64,000 nucleotides of DNA from Alphaproteobacteria bacterium. GTDB lineage: Bacteria; Pseudomonadota; Alphaproteobacteria; Rhodobacterales; Rhodobacteraceae. Where the stretch lies: positions 62,001 to 126,000 of the forward strand of contig JAUILL010000002.1 of assembly GCA_030433335.1 (NCBI GenBank). Direction: 5' to 3'. Below are positions 45,482 to 54,050 of the stretch, in pieces. Position 1 is the stretch's first letter. Each line of letters starts with the position of its first letter. Made by a program: the position numbers and the translations under genes. The notes under the pieces are model-generated. The model saw only the letters and a program-made list of their open reading frames with translations, made no database searches and was not told where the DNA came from.

Positions 45482-46993
45482 ATGACTGAAGTCCGCGTTC
45501 CCACCCTGGGCGAATCCGTGACCGAAGCAACCGTCGCCACCTGGTTCAAAAAGCCCGGCGACCGCGTTGAAGCAGACGAAATGCTGTGTGAGCTGGAAAC
45601 CGACAAGGTCACCGTCGAGGTCCCCAGCCCCGCAGCAGGCGTTCTGGCTGAAATCGTTGCGAACGAAGGCGACACCGTGGGCGTCGACGCCCTGCTCGCC
45701 AACATCTCGGAATCTGGCGAAGCCGCAGCACCTGCTGCCCCCGCCGCGAAATCCGAAGCTCCCGCAGCAGCCCCAGCGTCTTCGGGCGGTTCCTCGGTTG
45801 ACGTGATGGTCCCCACCCTGGGCGAGTCGGTCACCGAAGCCACCGTTTCGACCTGGTTCAAAAAGGTCGGCGACACCGTCGCTCAGGACGAGATGCTGTG
45901 CGAACTGGAAACCGACAAGGTTTCGGTCGAGGTCCCCTCGCCCGCAGCTGGCGTTCTGTCGGAAATCCTGTTTGACGAAGGCTCGACCGTCGAAGCCGGC
46001 GGCAAGCTGGGTGTCATCGCATCGGGCGAAGGCGCAGCCGCGGCTGCCCCCGCAGCGGCACCTGCTGCAGCCCCCGCAGCAGCCTCGACCGGCAAAGACG
46101 TTGAGCACGCCCCCTCGGCCAAGAAAGCCATGGCCGAAGCAGGCCTGTCCGCAGGTCAGGTTCAGGGTTCGGGCCGTGACAGCCGGATCATGAAAGAAGA
46201 CGTGGCCAAAGCCGCTGCCGCCGCAGCTGCTGCAACCTCGGCCGCTCCGGCACCTGCCGCTGCACCCCGTGGCCCCGTCAATGCAGACGACGCATCGCGT
46301 GAAGAGCGCGTCAAGATGACCCGCCTGCGCCAGACCATCGCGCGCCGCCTGAAGGACGCTCAGAACACCGCAGCCATGCTCACCACCTACAACGAGGTGG
46401 ACATGACCGAGGTCATGGCGATCCGGAACCAGTACAAAGACGCCTTCGAGAAGAAGCACGGCGTCCGTATGGGCTTCATGTCGTTCTTCACCAAAGCCTG
46501 TGTGCACGCTCTGAAAGAAGTGCCAGAGGTGAACGCCGAGATCGACGGCAACGAAGTGGTTTACAAGAACTACGTCCACATGGGCATCGCGGCTGGCACC
46601 CCTCAGGGTCTGGTTGTTCCCGTCTTGCGTGACGTCGACCAGAAGTCCTTTGCCGAGATCGAAAAAGAGATCGGTGAAAAGGGTCGCCGCGCCCGTGACG
46701 GCAAGCTGTCCATGGCAGAGATGCAGGGCGGTTCGTTCACCATCTCGAACGGCGGCGTCTACGGCTCGCTGATGTCCTCGCCGATCCTGAACCCCCCGCA
46801 GTCGGGTATCCTCGGCATGCACAAGATCCAGGATCGTCCCATGGCCATCAACGGCAAGGTCGAAATCCGTCCCATGATGTACCTCGCGCTGTCCTACGAC
46901 CACCGTATCGTCGACGGCAAAGGCGCTGTGACCTTCCTCGTGCGCGTCAAAGAAGCGCTCGAAGATCCCCGTCGCCTGCTGATGGACATCTAA
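45482..46993 (+). CDS. sucB: 2-Oxoglutarate dehydrogenase E2 component with two lipoyl domains
   Basis: Dihydrolipoyl succinyltransferase core of the complex. 503 residues, longer than the roughly 400-residue standard because it carries two lipoyl domains. These have near-identical attachment sites at Lys42 ([10 protein letters not shown]) and Lys146 ([10 protein letters not shown]), separated by an Ala/Pro linker. A second Ala/Pro linker leads to the peripheral-subunit-binding domain ([28 protein letters not shown]) and the catalytic domain, whose HxxxDG reads YDHRIVDG (His474, Asp478). Four bases after sucA. Confidence 0.97.
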   Translation: MTEVRVPTLGESVTEATVATWFKKPGDRVEADEMLCELETDKVTVEVPSPAAGVLAEIVANEGDTVGVDALLANISESGEAAAPAAPAAKSEAPAAAPASSGGSSVDVMVPTLGESVTEATVSTWFKKVGDTVAQDEMLCELETDKVSVEVPSPAAGVLSEILFDEGSTVEAGGKLGVIASGEGAAAAAPAAAPAAAPAAASTGKDVEHAPSAKKAMAEAGLSAGQVQGSGRDSRIMKEDVAKAAAAAAAATSAAPAPAAAPRGPVNADDASREERVKMTRLRQTIARRLKDAQNTAAMLTTYNEVDMTEVMAIRNQYKDAFEKKHGVRMGFMSFFTKACVHALKEVPEVNAEIDGNEVVYKNYVHMGIAAGTPQGLVVPVLRDVDQKSFAEIEKEIGEKGRRARDGKLSMAEMQGGSFTISNGGVYGSLMSSPILNPPQSGILGMHKIQDRPMAINGKVEIRPMMYLALSYDHRIVDGKGAVTFLVRVKEALEDPRRLLMDI

Positions 46994-47002
46994 TCCAAAC
47001 CC

Positions 47003-47035
47003 GCCCCCACCACCCGCTGGTGGGGGCACCCTCTT
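47003..47035 (+). terminator. Hairpin terminator after sucB
   Basis: Perfect 10-bp stem GCCCCCACCA / TGGTGGGGGC with loop CCCGC, followed by ACCCTCTTTCC, 9 bases after the sucB stop. The T-run is interrupted. Confidence 0.65.
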
Positions 47036-47059
47036 TCCTTGCCGCATAGGCGCTCGAAA

Positions 47060-47470
47060 ATGACGACCGAACTCACAGTCCTCACCCTCGCCGCCTTGCT
47101 CCAGGTCGTTCAATTCTTCCTGATGTCCGTCCCTGCGAACTTGGAGTTGGGACAAGGCAAGACTCTCAGCCCCCGCGACCCTGACCGCCTCGGCAAACCG
47201 CTGATCGAACAAGTCTCTGTCCGCACGGGCCGCCTTTTTCGCGCATTGAACAACCATTTCGAGGGGCTGATCCTGTTCTCGATCGCCTGCCTCGTGATCA
47301 CTGTCTCCGGCCAGTCCACAGGGCTGACCGGCGCTTGCGCATGGATCTACCTGATCGCCCGCGTCCTCTACGTGCCCGCCTACGCCTTCGGCTGGGTCCC
47401 GTGGCGCTCTCTCATCTGGGCCGTGGGCTTTCTTGCCACAACCATCATGCTGGTCGCCGCCCTGCTCTGA
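47060..47470 (+). CDS. MAPEG family membrane protein
   Basis: A 136-residue membrane protein with four predicted helices. LFRALNNHFEGLILFSIACLVI contains the MAPEG signature ERxxxN-like segment and YLIARVLYVPAYAFGWVPWRSLIWAVGF is the later conserved part. Bacterial MAPEG proteins are glutathione-related or of unknown function. ATG 47060 is chosen over the TTG at 47039. It interrupts the suc-lpd block and may be co-transcribed with lpdA. Confidence 0.88.
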   Translation: MTTELTVLTLAALLQVVQFFLMSVPANLELGQGKTLSPRDPDRLGKPLIEQVSVRTGRLFRALNNHFEGLILFSIACLVITVSGQSTGLTGACAWIYLIARVLYVPAYAFGWVPWRSLIWAVGFLATTIMLVAALL

Positions 47471-47500
47471 CCAGCCTTCGCTCATAACGCCAAGCCCTTC

Positions 47501-47519
47501 ATCTTGGCACAAATACCCC
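47501..47519 (+). repeat. Dispersed CTTGGCA-AAATACC-type motif, copy 3, with GC-rich dyad
   Basis: ATCTTGGCACAAATACCCC followed by GGGGGTCCGGGGGCAGCGCCCCC, which can fold. About 55 bases before the lpdA ATG. Confidence 0.45.
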
Positions 47520-47572
47520 GGGGGTCCGGGGGCAGCGCCCCCGCCCTAGACCACCAGAAAGGAACTTCGAAA

Positions 47573-48961
47573 ATGGCATCCTACGACGTGATCGTGATCG
47601 GCTCTGGCCCCGGCGGCTATGTCTCCGCCATTCGTGCCGCACAGCTCGGCCTGAAAACCGCCTGTGTCGAGGGTCGCGAAACCCTCGGCGGCACCTGCCT
47701 GAACGTGGGCTGTATCCCGTCCAAGGCGCTGCTGCACGCCACCCACCAGCTGCACGAAGCAGAGCACAACTTCGCCAAGATGGGCCTCAAGGGCAAATCC
47801 CCCAGCGTCGACTGGAAACAGATGCAGGCCTACAAGGACGACGTGATCGGCCAGAACACCAAAGGCATCGAGTTCCTATTCAAAAAGAACAAGGTCGACT
47901 GGATCAAGGGTTGGGCGACCATCCCCGAGGCCGGCAAAGTCAAAGTCGGTGACGAAGTTTACGAGACCAAGAACATCATCATCGCGTCCGGCTCCGAAGT
48001 CGCGACCCTGCCTGGCGTCGAGATCGACGAAGAGATCGTCGTGTCCTCGACCGGCGCCCTGTCCCTGCCCAAGACCCCCAAGAAAATGGTCGTCATCGGC
48101 GCAGGCGTCATCGGTCTGGAACTCGGCTCGGTCTACAAGCGCCTCGGCGCCGAAGTGACCGTGGTGGAATACATGGACGCGATCACTCCCGGTCAGGACG
48201 CCGAGGTTGCCCGCACCTTCCAGAAACTGCTGCAAAAGCAGGGCCTCGAATTCGTACTGGGTGCCGCCGTTCAGGGCGTCGAAACCAGCAAAACCAAAGC
48301 CAAGGTCACCTACAAGCTCAAGAAGGATGACAGCGAGCACACGCTCGACGCGGACGTCGTTCTGGTGGCCACCGGCCGCAAACCCTTCACCGACGGTCTG
48401 GGCCTTGCTGACCTAGGGGTTGAGATGACCGAGCGCGGCCAGATCAAGACCAACGCCCATTGGCAGACCAACGTCCCCGGCATCTATGCCATCGGCGACG
48501 TGATCACCGGCCCGATGCTGGCCCACAAAGCCGAAGACGAAGGCATGGCAGCCGCCGAAGTGATCGCGGGCAAGCATGGCCACGTGAACTACAATGTCAT
48601 CCCCGGCGTGATCTACACCCACCCCGAGGTTGGCAGCGTCGGCGCCACCGAAGAGCAGCTGAAGGCCGAAGGCCGCGCCTACAAAGTCGGCAAATTCAGC
48701 TTCATGGGCAACGGCCGCGCCAAGGCGAACTTCGCCGCTGACGGCTTTGTCAAACTTCTGGCGGACAAAGAAACCGACCGCATTCTGGGCTGCCATATCA
48801 TCGGCCCGATGGCGGGTGACCTGATCCACGAGATCTGTGTTGCCATGGAATTCGGTGCATCCGCCGAAGACATCGCCCTGACCTGCCACGCGCACCCGAC
48901 CTATTCGGAAGCGGTCCGCGAAGCCGCTCTGGCCTGCGGCGACGGCGCGATCCACGCCTAA
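47573..48961 (+). CDS. lpdA: Dihydrolipoyl dehydrogenase (E3)
   Basis: Flavoprotein that reoxidises the lipoyl groups of SucB. 462 residues. FAD motif [21 protein letters not shown], redox disulfide [20 protein letters not shown]-binding [27 protein letters not shown], and the C-terminal catalytic [14 protein letters not shown]. The start is ATG 47573 behind GAAAGGAA; the track start at 47504 runs through the repeat element and is rejected. Proximity to sucAB indicates it is the E3 of 2-oxoglutarate dehydrogenase, though it may serve other complexes too. Confidence 0.97.
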   Translation: MASYDVIVIGSGPGGYVSAIRAAQLGLKTACVEGRETLGGTCLNVGCIPSKALLHATHQLHEAEHNFAKMGLKGKSPSVDWKQMQAYKDDVIGQNTKGIEFLFKKNKVDWIKGWATIPEAGKVKVGDEVYETKNIIIASGSEVATLPGVEIDEEIVVSSTGALSLPKTPKKMVVIGAGVIGLELGSVYKRLGAEVTVVEYMDAITPGQDAEVARTFQKLLQKQGLEFVLGAAVQGVETSKTKAKVTYKLKKDDSEHTLDADVVLVATGRKPFTDGLGLADLGVEMTERGQIKTNAHWQTNVPGIYAIGDVITGPMLAHKAEDEGMAAAEVIAGKHGHVNYNVIPGVIYTHPEVGSVGATEEQLKAEGRAYKVGKFSFMGNGRAKANFAADGFVKLLADKETDRILGCHIIGPMAGDLIHEICVAMEFGASAEDIALTCHAHPTYSEAVREAALACGDGAIHA

Positions 48962-48986
48962 GACGCATCCATCAAAGAAACCTGCA

Positions 48987-49016
48987 AAACCCCCGCCCTG
49001 CGCGGGGGTTTTTCCT
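48987..49016 (+). terminator. Intrinsic terminator of lpdA
   Basis: AAACCCCCGC-CCTGC-GCGGGGGTTT stem followed by TTCCTTT, 25 bases after the lpdA stop. Confidence 0.88.
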
Positions 49017-49021
49017 TTGGA

Positions 49022-49429
49022 TCAGAACACCCGCTGGGACCGGCGCGACAAGAAAAACCCGTGCCCGTCCTCGTTCCAGCACTCTAGGCCAGTCTTTTCG
49101 GACAGACAGACAAAGCCGCCAAACTCCCCTCGAACGCCATATTCTGCGCGATCATAACCCTCGCGGTTGCGGTTCAAGGGCGTGCATTCCATGCTCACTG
49201 GCCCGCGGTTCCCCATAAAGAACACATGCCCCCAATCCGATGAACACCCGGCAGGGCGCGGCAGTGCAGTCGGCCCTTGGCGCTCAATAATCGTACAGGT
49301 CAGGTCAGATCCCCCGACATCCATGCCGACAACGCATTGGATATTCTCGGATGGCGTCTCAAAGGTCCAAACATCCGCCGAGGCCAGAACCGGCATCAGC
49401 GCAAGACTCAAAGCTAGATAACGTACCAA
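49022..49429 (-). CDS. DUF6636-like secreted protein
   Basis: A 135-residue protein with a signal peptide (MVRYLALSLALMPVLASA) and a cysteine-containing mature domain, WTFETPSENIQCVVGMDVGGSDLTCTIIER, then GVRGEFGGFVCLSEKTGLECWNEDGHGFFLSRRSQRVF. The SENIQC start and the C-terminal GLECWN...GHGFFLSR match the DUF6636 family. The start is TTG 49429 with AAAGG upstream. Five cysteines suggest disulfides in the periplasm. Converges on lpdA; function unknown. Confidence 0.78.
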   Translation of the reverse strand: MVRYLALSLALMPVLASADVWTFETPSENIQCVVGMDVGGSDLTCTIIERQGPTALPRPAGCSSDWGHVFFMGNRGPVSMECTPLNRNREGYDRAEYGVRGEFGGFVCLSEKTGLECWNEDGHGFFLSRRSQRVF

Positions 49430-49571
49430 AATAAAAACCTTTTCTCAAAATCGCGCCCAAGACAGCGGACGATCCAAGTCCAGAATAGCAGAGACACCCA
49501 TCTTTGGCCTCTGTGACACCCTATCCCAAAGATCGCTTGCGTGCAGAATTTATCTGACTTAGGTCAGGCAA

Positions 49572-50447
49572 ATGACACACGATCCCATTCTCCGTTTCCG
49601 CCGCTTTGCGCGATCCGTCACGACAGAGGTCGGCGCGCTGGACGAGTCTTTCCTCGGGCGCGGCCGTTCACTCGGGGCCGCACGCGTTCTCAATGCGATC
49701 GGCCACGGCCGCACAGATCTGGCCGAACTTCGGGCCTACCTGACGCTCGACTCCGGTCTTCTGAGCCGCTTGCTGAGACAGCTAGAGGCCGAAGGCCTCG
49801 TGCGGCTCAGCCAATCCCCGCTCGACGCCCGTGCTCGGATCGCGGAATTGACCGAGACAGGCGCCGGAGAATTCGCTGCCTACGAAGACATCTCGAACGA
49901 CCGCGCCAGTTCCCTTTTGGCCCGACACCCAAAACCCGAAGCCCTGCTGGCAGCAATGGACCTGATCGCGAGCGCGCTTGGGCAGGATCGCATTGTCACC
50001 GAGGAGCGCGATCCCAGAGATGATCCATCGGTCTTCTGCCTGAACGAATACTATGCCGAGCTCGGACGCCGCTTCAGCACGGGCTTTGACGTGAACCTGA
50101 GCTGCGATCCGCAGGCCACGGATCTGATCGCGCCGCGTGGGGCGTTCCTCGTGGCGTTCTCTGACGGAATGCCCATCGGGTGTGTCGGGGTCAAAGGCAA
50201 CGGCGGTCCGATCGCCGAGATCAAGCGCCTCTGGATTGCTCCGTCTGCCAGAGGCCTCGGCCTTGCCAAACGCCTGATGACCCAAGCCGAAGAGCGCGCG
50301 CAAACCCTTGGCATTCAAACCCTGCGGCTCGACACCAACAGCGTCCTGCCCGAAGCGATCCGGCTCTATCGATCCACAGGATGGACAGAAATCGACCGCT
50401 TCAATGACGATCCATACCCTGATCATTTCTTTGAAAAGACCCTCTGA
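49572..50447 (+). CDS. MarR-type winged helix fused to GNAT acetyltransferase
   Basis: A 291-residue bifunctional protein. Residues 1-140 form a MarR winged helix (RSLGAARVLNAIGHGRTDLAELRAYLTLDSGLLSRLLRQLEAEGLVRLSQSPLDARARIAELTETG). Residues about 150-291 form a GNAT domain (IAEIKRLWIAPSARGLGLAKRLMTQAEERAQTLG, then LYRSTGW). The fusion recurs in many bacteria; the acetylated substrate is unknown, and the DNA-binding half may respond to the same ligand. It has an unobstructed upstream gap of about 140 bases. Confidence 0.92.
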   Translation: MTHDPILRFRRFARSVTTEVGALDESFLGRGRSLGAARVLNAIGHGRTDLAELRAYLTLDSGLLSRLLRQLEAEGLVRLSQSPLDARARIAELTETGAGEFAAYEDISNDRASSLLARHPKPEALLAAMDLIASALGQDRIVTEERDPRDDPSVFCLNEYYAELGRRFSTGFDVNLSCDPQATDLIAPRGAFLVAFSDGMPIGCVGVKGNGGPIAEIKRLWIAPSARGLGLAKRLMTQAEERAQTLGIQTLRLDTNSVLPEAIRLYRSTGWTEIDRFNDDPYPDHFFEKTL

Positions 50448-50456
50448 CGCTGCAGA

Positions 50457-50597
50457 AAAAAGGCCGGATGAGCGAGGATCAGGCTCATCCGGCACAGTTT
50501 CACAAGCGAACTTGTGAGCGGTGCGAATGCCGCAAAGGGTCAAAGTGCGGCAGACATCAGGTTAAACGGAACCCGTCAGCGCTTCCGTCGCTGCACC
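50457..50597 (-). ncRNA. Candidate structured 3' RNA downstream of plsC
   Basis: On the minus strand the 140 bases after plsC contain hairpins TGCCGCA/TGCGGCA (50528-50552) and TCACAAG-CGAA-CTTGTGA (50500-50517), then the strong terminator. A GCAAAAAAT/ATTTTTTGC dyad (50599-50621) spans the plsC stop. This could be a 3'-UTR-derived or independent small RNA, or just a structured trailer. No promoter is convincing. Confidence 0.25.
50463..50493. terminator. Strong bidirectional terminator between the GNAT fusion and plsC
   Basis: Perfect 11-bp stem GCCGGATGAGC / GCTCATCCGGC with a 9-base loop. On the minus strand TTTTTT follows, giving a strong terminator for transcripts coming from plsC; on the plus strand the tail is only ACAGTTT. 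Confidence 0.85.
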
Positions 50598-50610
50598 TGC
50601 AAAAAATGTT

Positions 50611-51348
50611 CTATTTTTTGCTTACGTTAAAACCGGCCTCGCGCATCAGCGCATCAGACCGCGTTTCCACGACATCCTTGAGCACGTCCATCATGCTCTC
50701 AATCCGTGCCCCTGCGGGAATTGGCTCCAGAAATTCGACCACAGCGAGCCCCGGCTTGCGGTAGATTCCCGTGCGCGGCCAAAAGACCCCGACATTTGTC
50801 GCTGCGGGCACGCAGTCCTGCCCCGTCTCACGATAGAGGACGCCAGCCCCGATCTTGTAGGGCGCATCGACGCCGGGTGCGACGCGGGTGCCTTGGGGGT
50901 AGATGATCAGCTGACCACCCGGCGCATCGCCGTGTTTTACCTGCTGAACCATCTTGCGCATCGCCTCCGCCCGCTTGCCCCGTTCGACCGCAACGCAGCC
51001 GATACGGCTCGCGTACCACCCCAGCACAGGAGCAAAGCGCAGGCTCGCCTTCATGATATACTTCGGGCGCGGCACGACGCTGGCAATCATGATGATGTCC
51101 AGAAAGCTCTGGTGCTTCGAGGCAACGATCACCTCTCCTGTCGGGACAGGTCCACGAATTTCGGTCCGCAGACCTACCATCCAAGAGGCCGTCCAGCGCA
51201 CCCAGTTGCAATAGGCATGGATGGCCGCATAGGCCCCGCGACGGTCAATCAGCGCCCACGGCAGATAGAGCAACCCGAGCACGGGCATCATCAGATACAT
51301 CTGGATCAGGAACACAACGGATCTGACCCAACGCCACGCCTTTGCCAT
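50611..51348 (-). CDS. plsC: 1-Acyl-sn-glycerol-3-phosphate acyltransferase
   Basis: Membrane enzyme of phospholipid synthesis that converts lysophosphatidate to phosphatidate. 245 residues with an N-terminal membrane segment. The acyltransferase motif HxxxxD is ASKHQSFLDI (His79, Asp84); the later motifs are KAELxx-like MKASLRFAPVLGWYASRIGCVAVERG and YPQGTRVAPG, then VPAATNVGVFW. It is directly adjacent to the ftsX stop, so ftsE-ftsX-plsC is probably one transcript. Confidence 0.95.
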   Translation of the reverse strand: MAKAWRWVRSVVFLIQMYLMMPVLGLLYLPWALIDRRGAYAAIHAYCNWVRWTASWMVGLRTEIRGPVPTGEVIVASKHQSFLDIIMIASVVPRPKYIMKASLRFAPVLGWYASRIGCVAVERGKRAEAMRKMVQQVKHGDAPGGQLIIYPQGTRVAPGVDAPYKIGAGVLYRETGQDCVPAATNVGVFWPRTGIYRKPGLAVVEFLEPIPAGARIESMMDVLKDVVETRSDALMREAGFNVSKK

Positions 51349-52251
51349 TTATCGCAGTCCTCTCAACGTCCGCATCGCGGCCGCGCGGGTCGCGAAATAG
51401 GCCACCACGGCCCCCAAGGGCGGAATAGCCAGTGGCCAAACCCATTGCCAGCCCTGAAACCCAAGCCCAGTCAGAAAGCCGCCCTCGGTCTGCGCACTTG
51501 GCAGCAGGAAGACCGCGACCATTCCGATCACGGTCCCGATGACGCCCCCCAAAAGTGCCCGCAGGGTAAACCTCCGCACAAACGCGCTAGCGATATAAAC
51601 GTCGGTCGCCCCTACCAGACGCAGCACACGGATCACCTGCGCATTCGCCGCAAGCGCAGCGGTCGCCGCCAAGGTAATCATCGCCGCCATTGTCCCCCCA
51701 ATCAACAAGAGCGAGAGCGTGCCCAGCCGCCGCAGGCTAATCGCCGCGCGGATCAAGGGTTTGCGCCACTGCGAGTGGTCGTCCAGCGTCGCTCCGGGGA
51801 CTTCGGCTTGCAAACGCAAGCGCAGGCCATTCGCGTCGTAGCCATCACCTTCTTCGACAACCTCGATCAGCTGCGGGACAGGCAGCGCATCCAAGGCCAC
51901 ACCGTTCCCGAACCAAGGGGCCAGAAGCGCCTGCTGCTCTTCGTCGGTCAGGGCACGGGCGCTTTTGATGCCTGGCGTGGTCGACAGCACGCGCAAAGCG
52001 GCTTCGGTCTGGGCCGTCATTTGCGCTTCGGGTGCAGAGATGCGGATCGTCGAAGAGCGTGCCAATTCGTCGCCCCAACGCACGGCCAAACGCCCCGTCG
52101 CCATAGACAGGGCCATCGCAAACACCGCAAGAAAAGCCATCGCCGCAGCACTAAACAACGTCAGTCGGACCGTATGACCTGTGGGCGGAACCACGCGATC
52201 AGCCTGCGTGTCCGCCTCGAGAATCGACATAATCCAGCGTAGAGGGTTCAT
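51349..52251 (-). CDS. ftsX: Cell division protein FtsX (ABC permease subunit)
   Basis: Inner-membrane partner of FtsE that transmits signals to cell-wall hydrolases at the septum. 300 residues with four helices: one N-terminal (LTLFSAAAMAFLAVFAMALSMATG), a periplasmic domain of about 110 residues, and three C-terminal helices. RRLGTLSLLLIGGTMAAMITLAATAALAANAQVIRVLRLVGATDVYIASAFVRRF is the family core. Its ATG overlaps the ftsE TGA (ATGA). Divergent from E. coli FtsX, as alphaproteobacterial FtsX often is, but the FtsE pairing settles the call. Confidence 0.92.
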   Translation of the reverse strand: MNPLRWIMSILEADTQADRVVPPTGHTVRLTLFSAAAMAFLAVFAMALSMATGRLAVRWGDELARSSTIRISAPEAQMTAQTEAALRVLSTTPGIKSARALTDEEQQALLAPWFGNGVALDALPVPQLIEVVEEGDGYDANGLRLRLQAEVPGATLDDHSQWRKPLIRAAISLRRLGTLSLLLIGGTMAAMITLAATAALAANAQVIRVLRLVGATDVYIASAFVRRFTLRALLGGVIGTVIGMVAVFLLPSAQTEGGFLTGLGFQGWQWVWPLAIPPLGAVVAYFATRAAAMRTLRGLR

Positions 52252-52922
52252 AGATCAGCCCCCGCAAATTGCAGTTTCCGGTTCGCGATCCGGAGAACAC
52301 GCGCCTGAACCTGCGATTTCGCCGCGCGGATCAGTGCCAGATCATGGGTCGCGATCAGCACGGTTTTGCCCAGCCGGTTCAGTTCGATCAACAATGTCAG
52401 CAGGCGCTGGGACATTTCCCAATCCACGTTGCCCGTCGGCTCGTCTGCAAGAATAACGTCAGGTGACATAATGATCGCTCGCGCCAAGGCCGCCCTTTGG
52501 CGTTCACCACCCGAAAGCTCCGGCGGCAGCGCCCGCGCACGGTGCGACAACCCAACCCACTGAATCAATTCGCGTAAATTCGCATCTTCATTCCCGCCTT
52601 GGCCGGAAACTGTCAGCGGAAGTGCAATATTTTCATGCAAAGGCAAGTGATCCAGAAACTGGCAATCCTGATGCACCACGCCGATCCGGCGACGCATGAT
52701 GGCCAGATCATCGCGGGTCAGATCACGGACATCCTGACCGAACAGGCGAACGCTGCCCGCCGTCGCGGTCAAATCGCCGTAACACAGGCGCAAAAACGTT
52801 GTTTTACCTGCCCCGGACGGGCCTGTCAGAAAGTGGAATGCCCCCGGCTGCAACTGCAACGAGACCCCGCTCAGCAGCTCCCCACCGCCATAGCTGTAAG
52901 CCATGTTGTCCAGCTCGATCAC
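52248..52922 (-). CDS. ftsE: Cell division ATP-binding protein FtsE
   Basis: ATPase of the FtsEX complex, 224 residues. Walker A GPSGAGKTTFLR, Q-loop VVHQDCQFLDHLPLHENIALPL, signature LSGGERQRAALARA, Walker B VILADEPTGNVD and switch IATHD are all present. The start is GTG 52922 (VIELDNMAYSYGGGELLSGVSLQL) behind GAGGGG; the track start at 52982 adds twenty residues. Divergent from the zinc-ribbon protein gene. Confidence 0.95.
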   Translation of the reverse strand: MIELDNMAYSYGGGELLSGVSLQLQPGAFHFLTGPSGAGKTTFLRLCYGDLTATAGSVRLFGQDVRDLTRDDLAIMRRRIGVVHQDCQFLDHLPLHENIALPLTVSGQGGNEDANLRELIQWVGLSHRARALPPELSGGERQRAALARAIIMSPDVILADEPTGNVDWEMSQRLLTLLIELNRLGKTVLIATHDLALIRAAKSQVQARVLRIANRKLQFAGADL

Positions 52923-53081
52923 CGCTCGCCCCTCGCTTTTCCTGTCCAATACGCTTTTGCCGTACGCTAGAAACCGTTGCAATGCACGGTAAACATTGAC
53001 TTTGCCTTTGTTTCAACAAGGATTACAACGGAGGGAAATGATAACTCACCTATGACGCCTTGGTCGTCGAAGCGGGGCTTG

Positions 53082-54047
53082 ATGCGGCTTACCTGTCCGA
53101 ATTGCGGCGCAATCTACGAAGTTCCGGATAACGTTATTCCGGAAGACGGTCGGGACGTGCAGTGTTCGAACTGTGCCCACACTTGGTTTCAAGAGCCCGC
53201 CAGTCATTTCGCCGAGGATCAGGAAGAGGATCTGACACCGCCCGAGGAGGCCGTTGAAGACCTTCCGGAGGACACGCCAGACTCCGAAGACGAGATTTCA
53301 CCCGAAGAAATGCTCGACCGTCTTGCTGCCGAAGAAGAGGCGCAAACGGATCTGCCGACCGACGAACCGATCTTCGAGGATCCCGAAGACGAGGACGATG
53401 AAGAGGCGCCTGCGCCAGACTTGCCACGCCGCGAGCTTGATCCGATGGTGCGCCAGGTCCTTCAGCAAGAGGCTGAATTCGAGGCCGAACGCCGCGCTCA
53501 AGAAGAAGGCGGCTCCATCGAGAGCCAGCCGGAACTTGGCTTGATGCAGCCTATCAAAAAGCGGATCGTTCCCGCCGACATCCCGTCCTTGCGTGAAAAA
53601 CAAGCGCGCGAGGCCGAAGACGCCGAGAAGCACGCATCACCAGAGGATGAGCTACTCGCAGAGGAAATCGCAGCCGAACAGGATTCCGGCCATCGGTCGC
53701 GCCGTGATCTGCTGCCCGATGTCGAGGATATCAATTCCACGCTCCGCACCCGCGAAGCGCCCAAGGTCCGGTCTGTCCGCACTCCCGGCGAATTGATGGA
53801 AGACCCCGAAGAGGAACGTCAAAAAGGCTTCCGCTCGGGTTTCTTCCTGACAGTTGTTTTCGCCCTGCTGCTTGCGATGTTCTACGTCAAAGCAGGTGCG
53901 CTTTCTGCCTCTATGCCCGCCGCAGCGCCGGCCTTGCGCACCTATGTCACATCCGTGGACACTGCGCGCGGTTGGCTCGACACCAAGGCGCGCAATGTGG
54001 CCTCGTGGCTCGACAGCTTCAGTTCCGAAGCCCAACCCAAGGAATAA
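53082..54047 (+). CDS. MJ0042-type zinc-ribbon membrane protein
   Basis: A 321-residue protein beginning MRLTCPNCGAIYEVPDNVIPEDGRDVQCSNCAHTWF, an MJ0042 zinc ribbon with Cys5, Cys8, Cys28 and Cys31. A long acidic low-complexity region follows (about 45-250; many Glu/Asp, with repeated DDEE/EEA), then one C-terminal transmembrane helix (GFFLTVVFALLLAMFYVKAGAL). The start is ATG 53082, the point where the zinc ribbon begins, with GCGGGG upstream; earlier starts at 53052 or 52977 are possible. Widespread in Rhodobacteraceae next to ftsE; role unknown. Confidence 0.9.
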   Translation: MRLTCPNCGAIYEVPDNVIPEDGRDVQCSNCAHTWFQEPASHFAEDQEEDLTPPEEAVEDLPEDTPDSEDEISPEEMLDRLAAEEEAQTDLPTDEPIFEDPEDEDDEEAPAPDLPRRELDPMVRQVLQQEAEFEAERRAQEEGGSIESQPELGLMQPIKKRIVPADIPSLREKQAREAEDAEKHASPEDELLAEEIAAEQDSGHRSRRDLLPDVEDINSTLRTREAPKVRSVRTPGELMEDPEEERQKGFRSGFFLTVVFALLLAMFYVKAGALSASMPAAAPALRTYVTSVDTARGWLDTKARNVASWLDSFSSEAQPKE

Positions 54048-54050
54048 CCC

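Noticed and set aside
45344-47512. 722-residue minus-strand frame opposite sucB
   Set aside because: A low-complexity mirror of the lipoyl Ala/Pro repeats; sucB is unambiguous.
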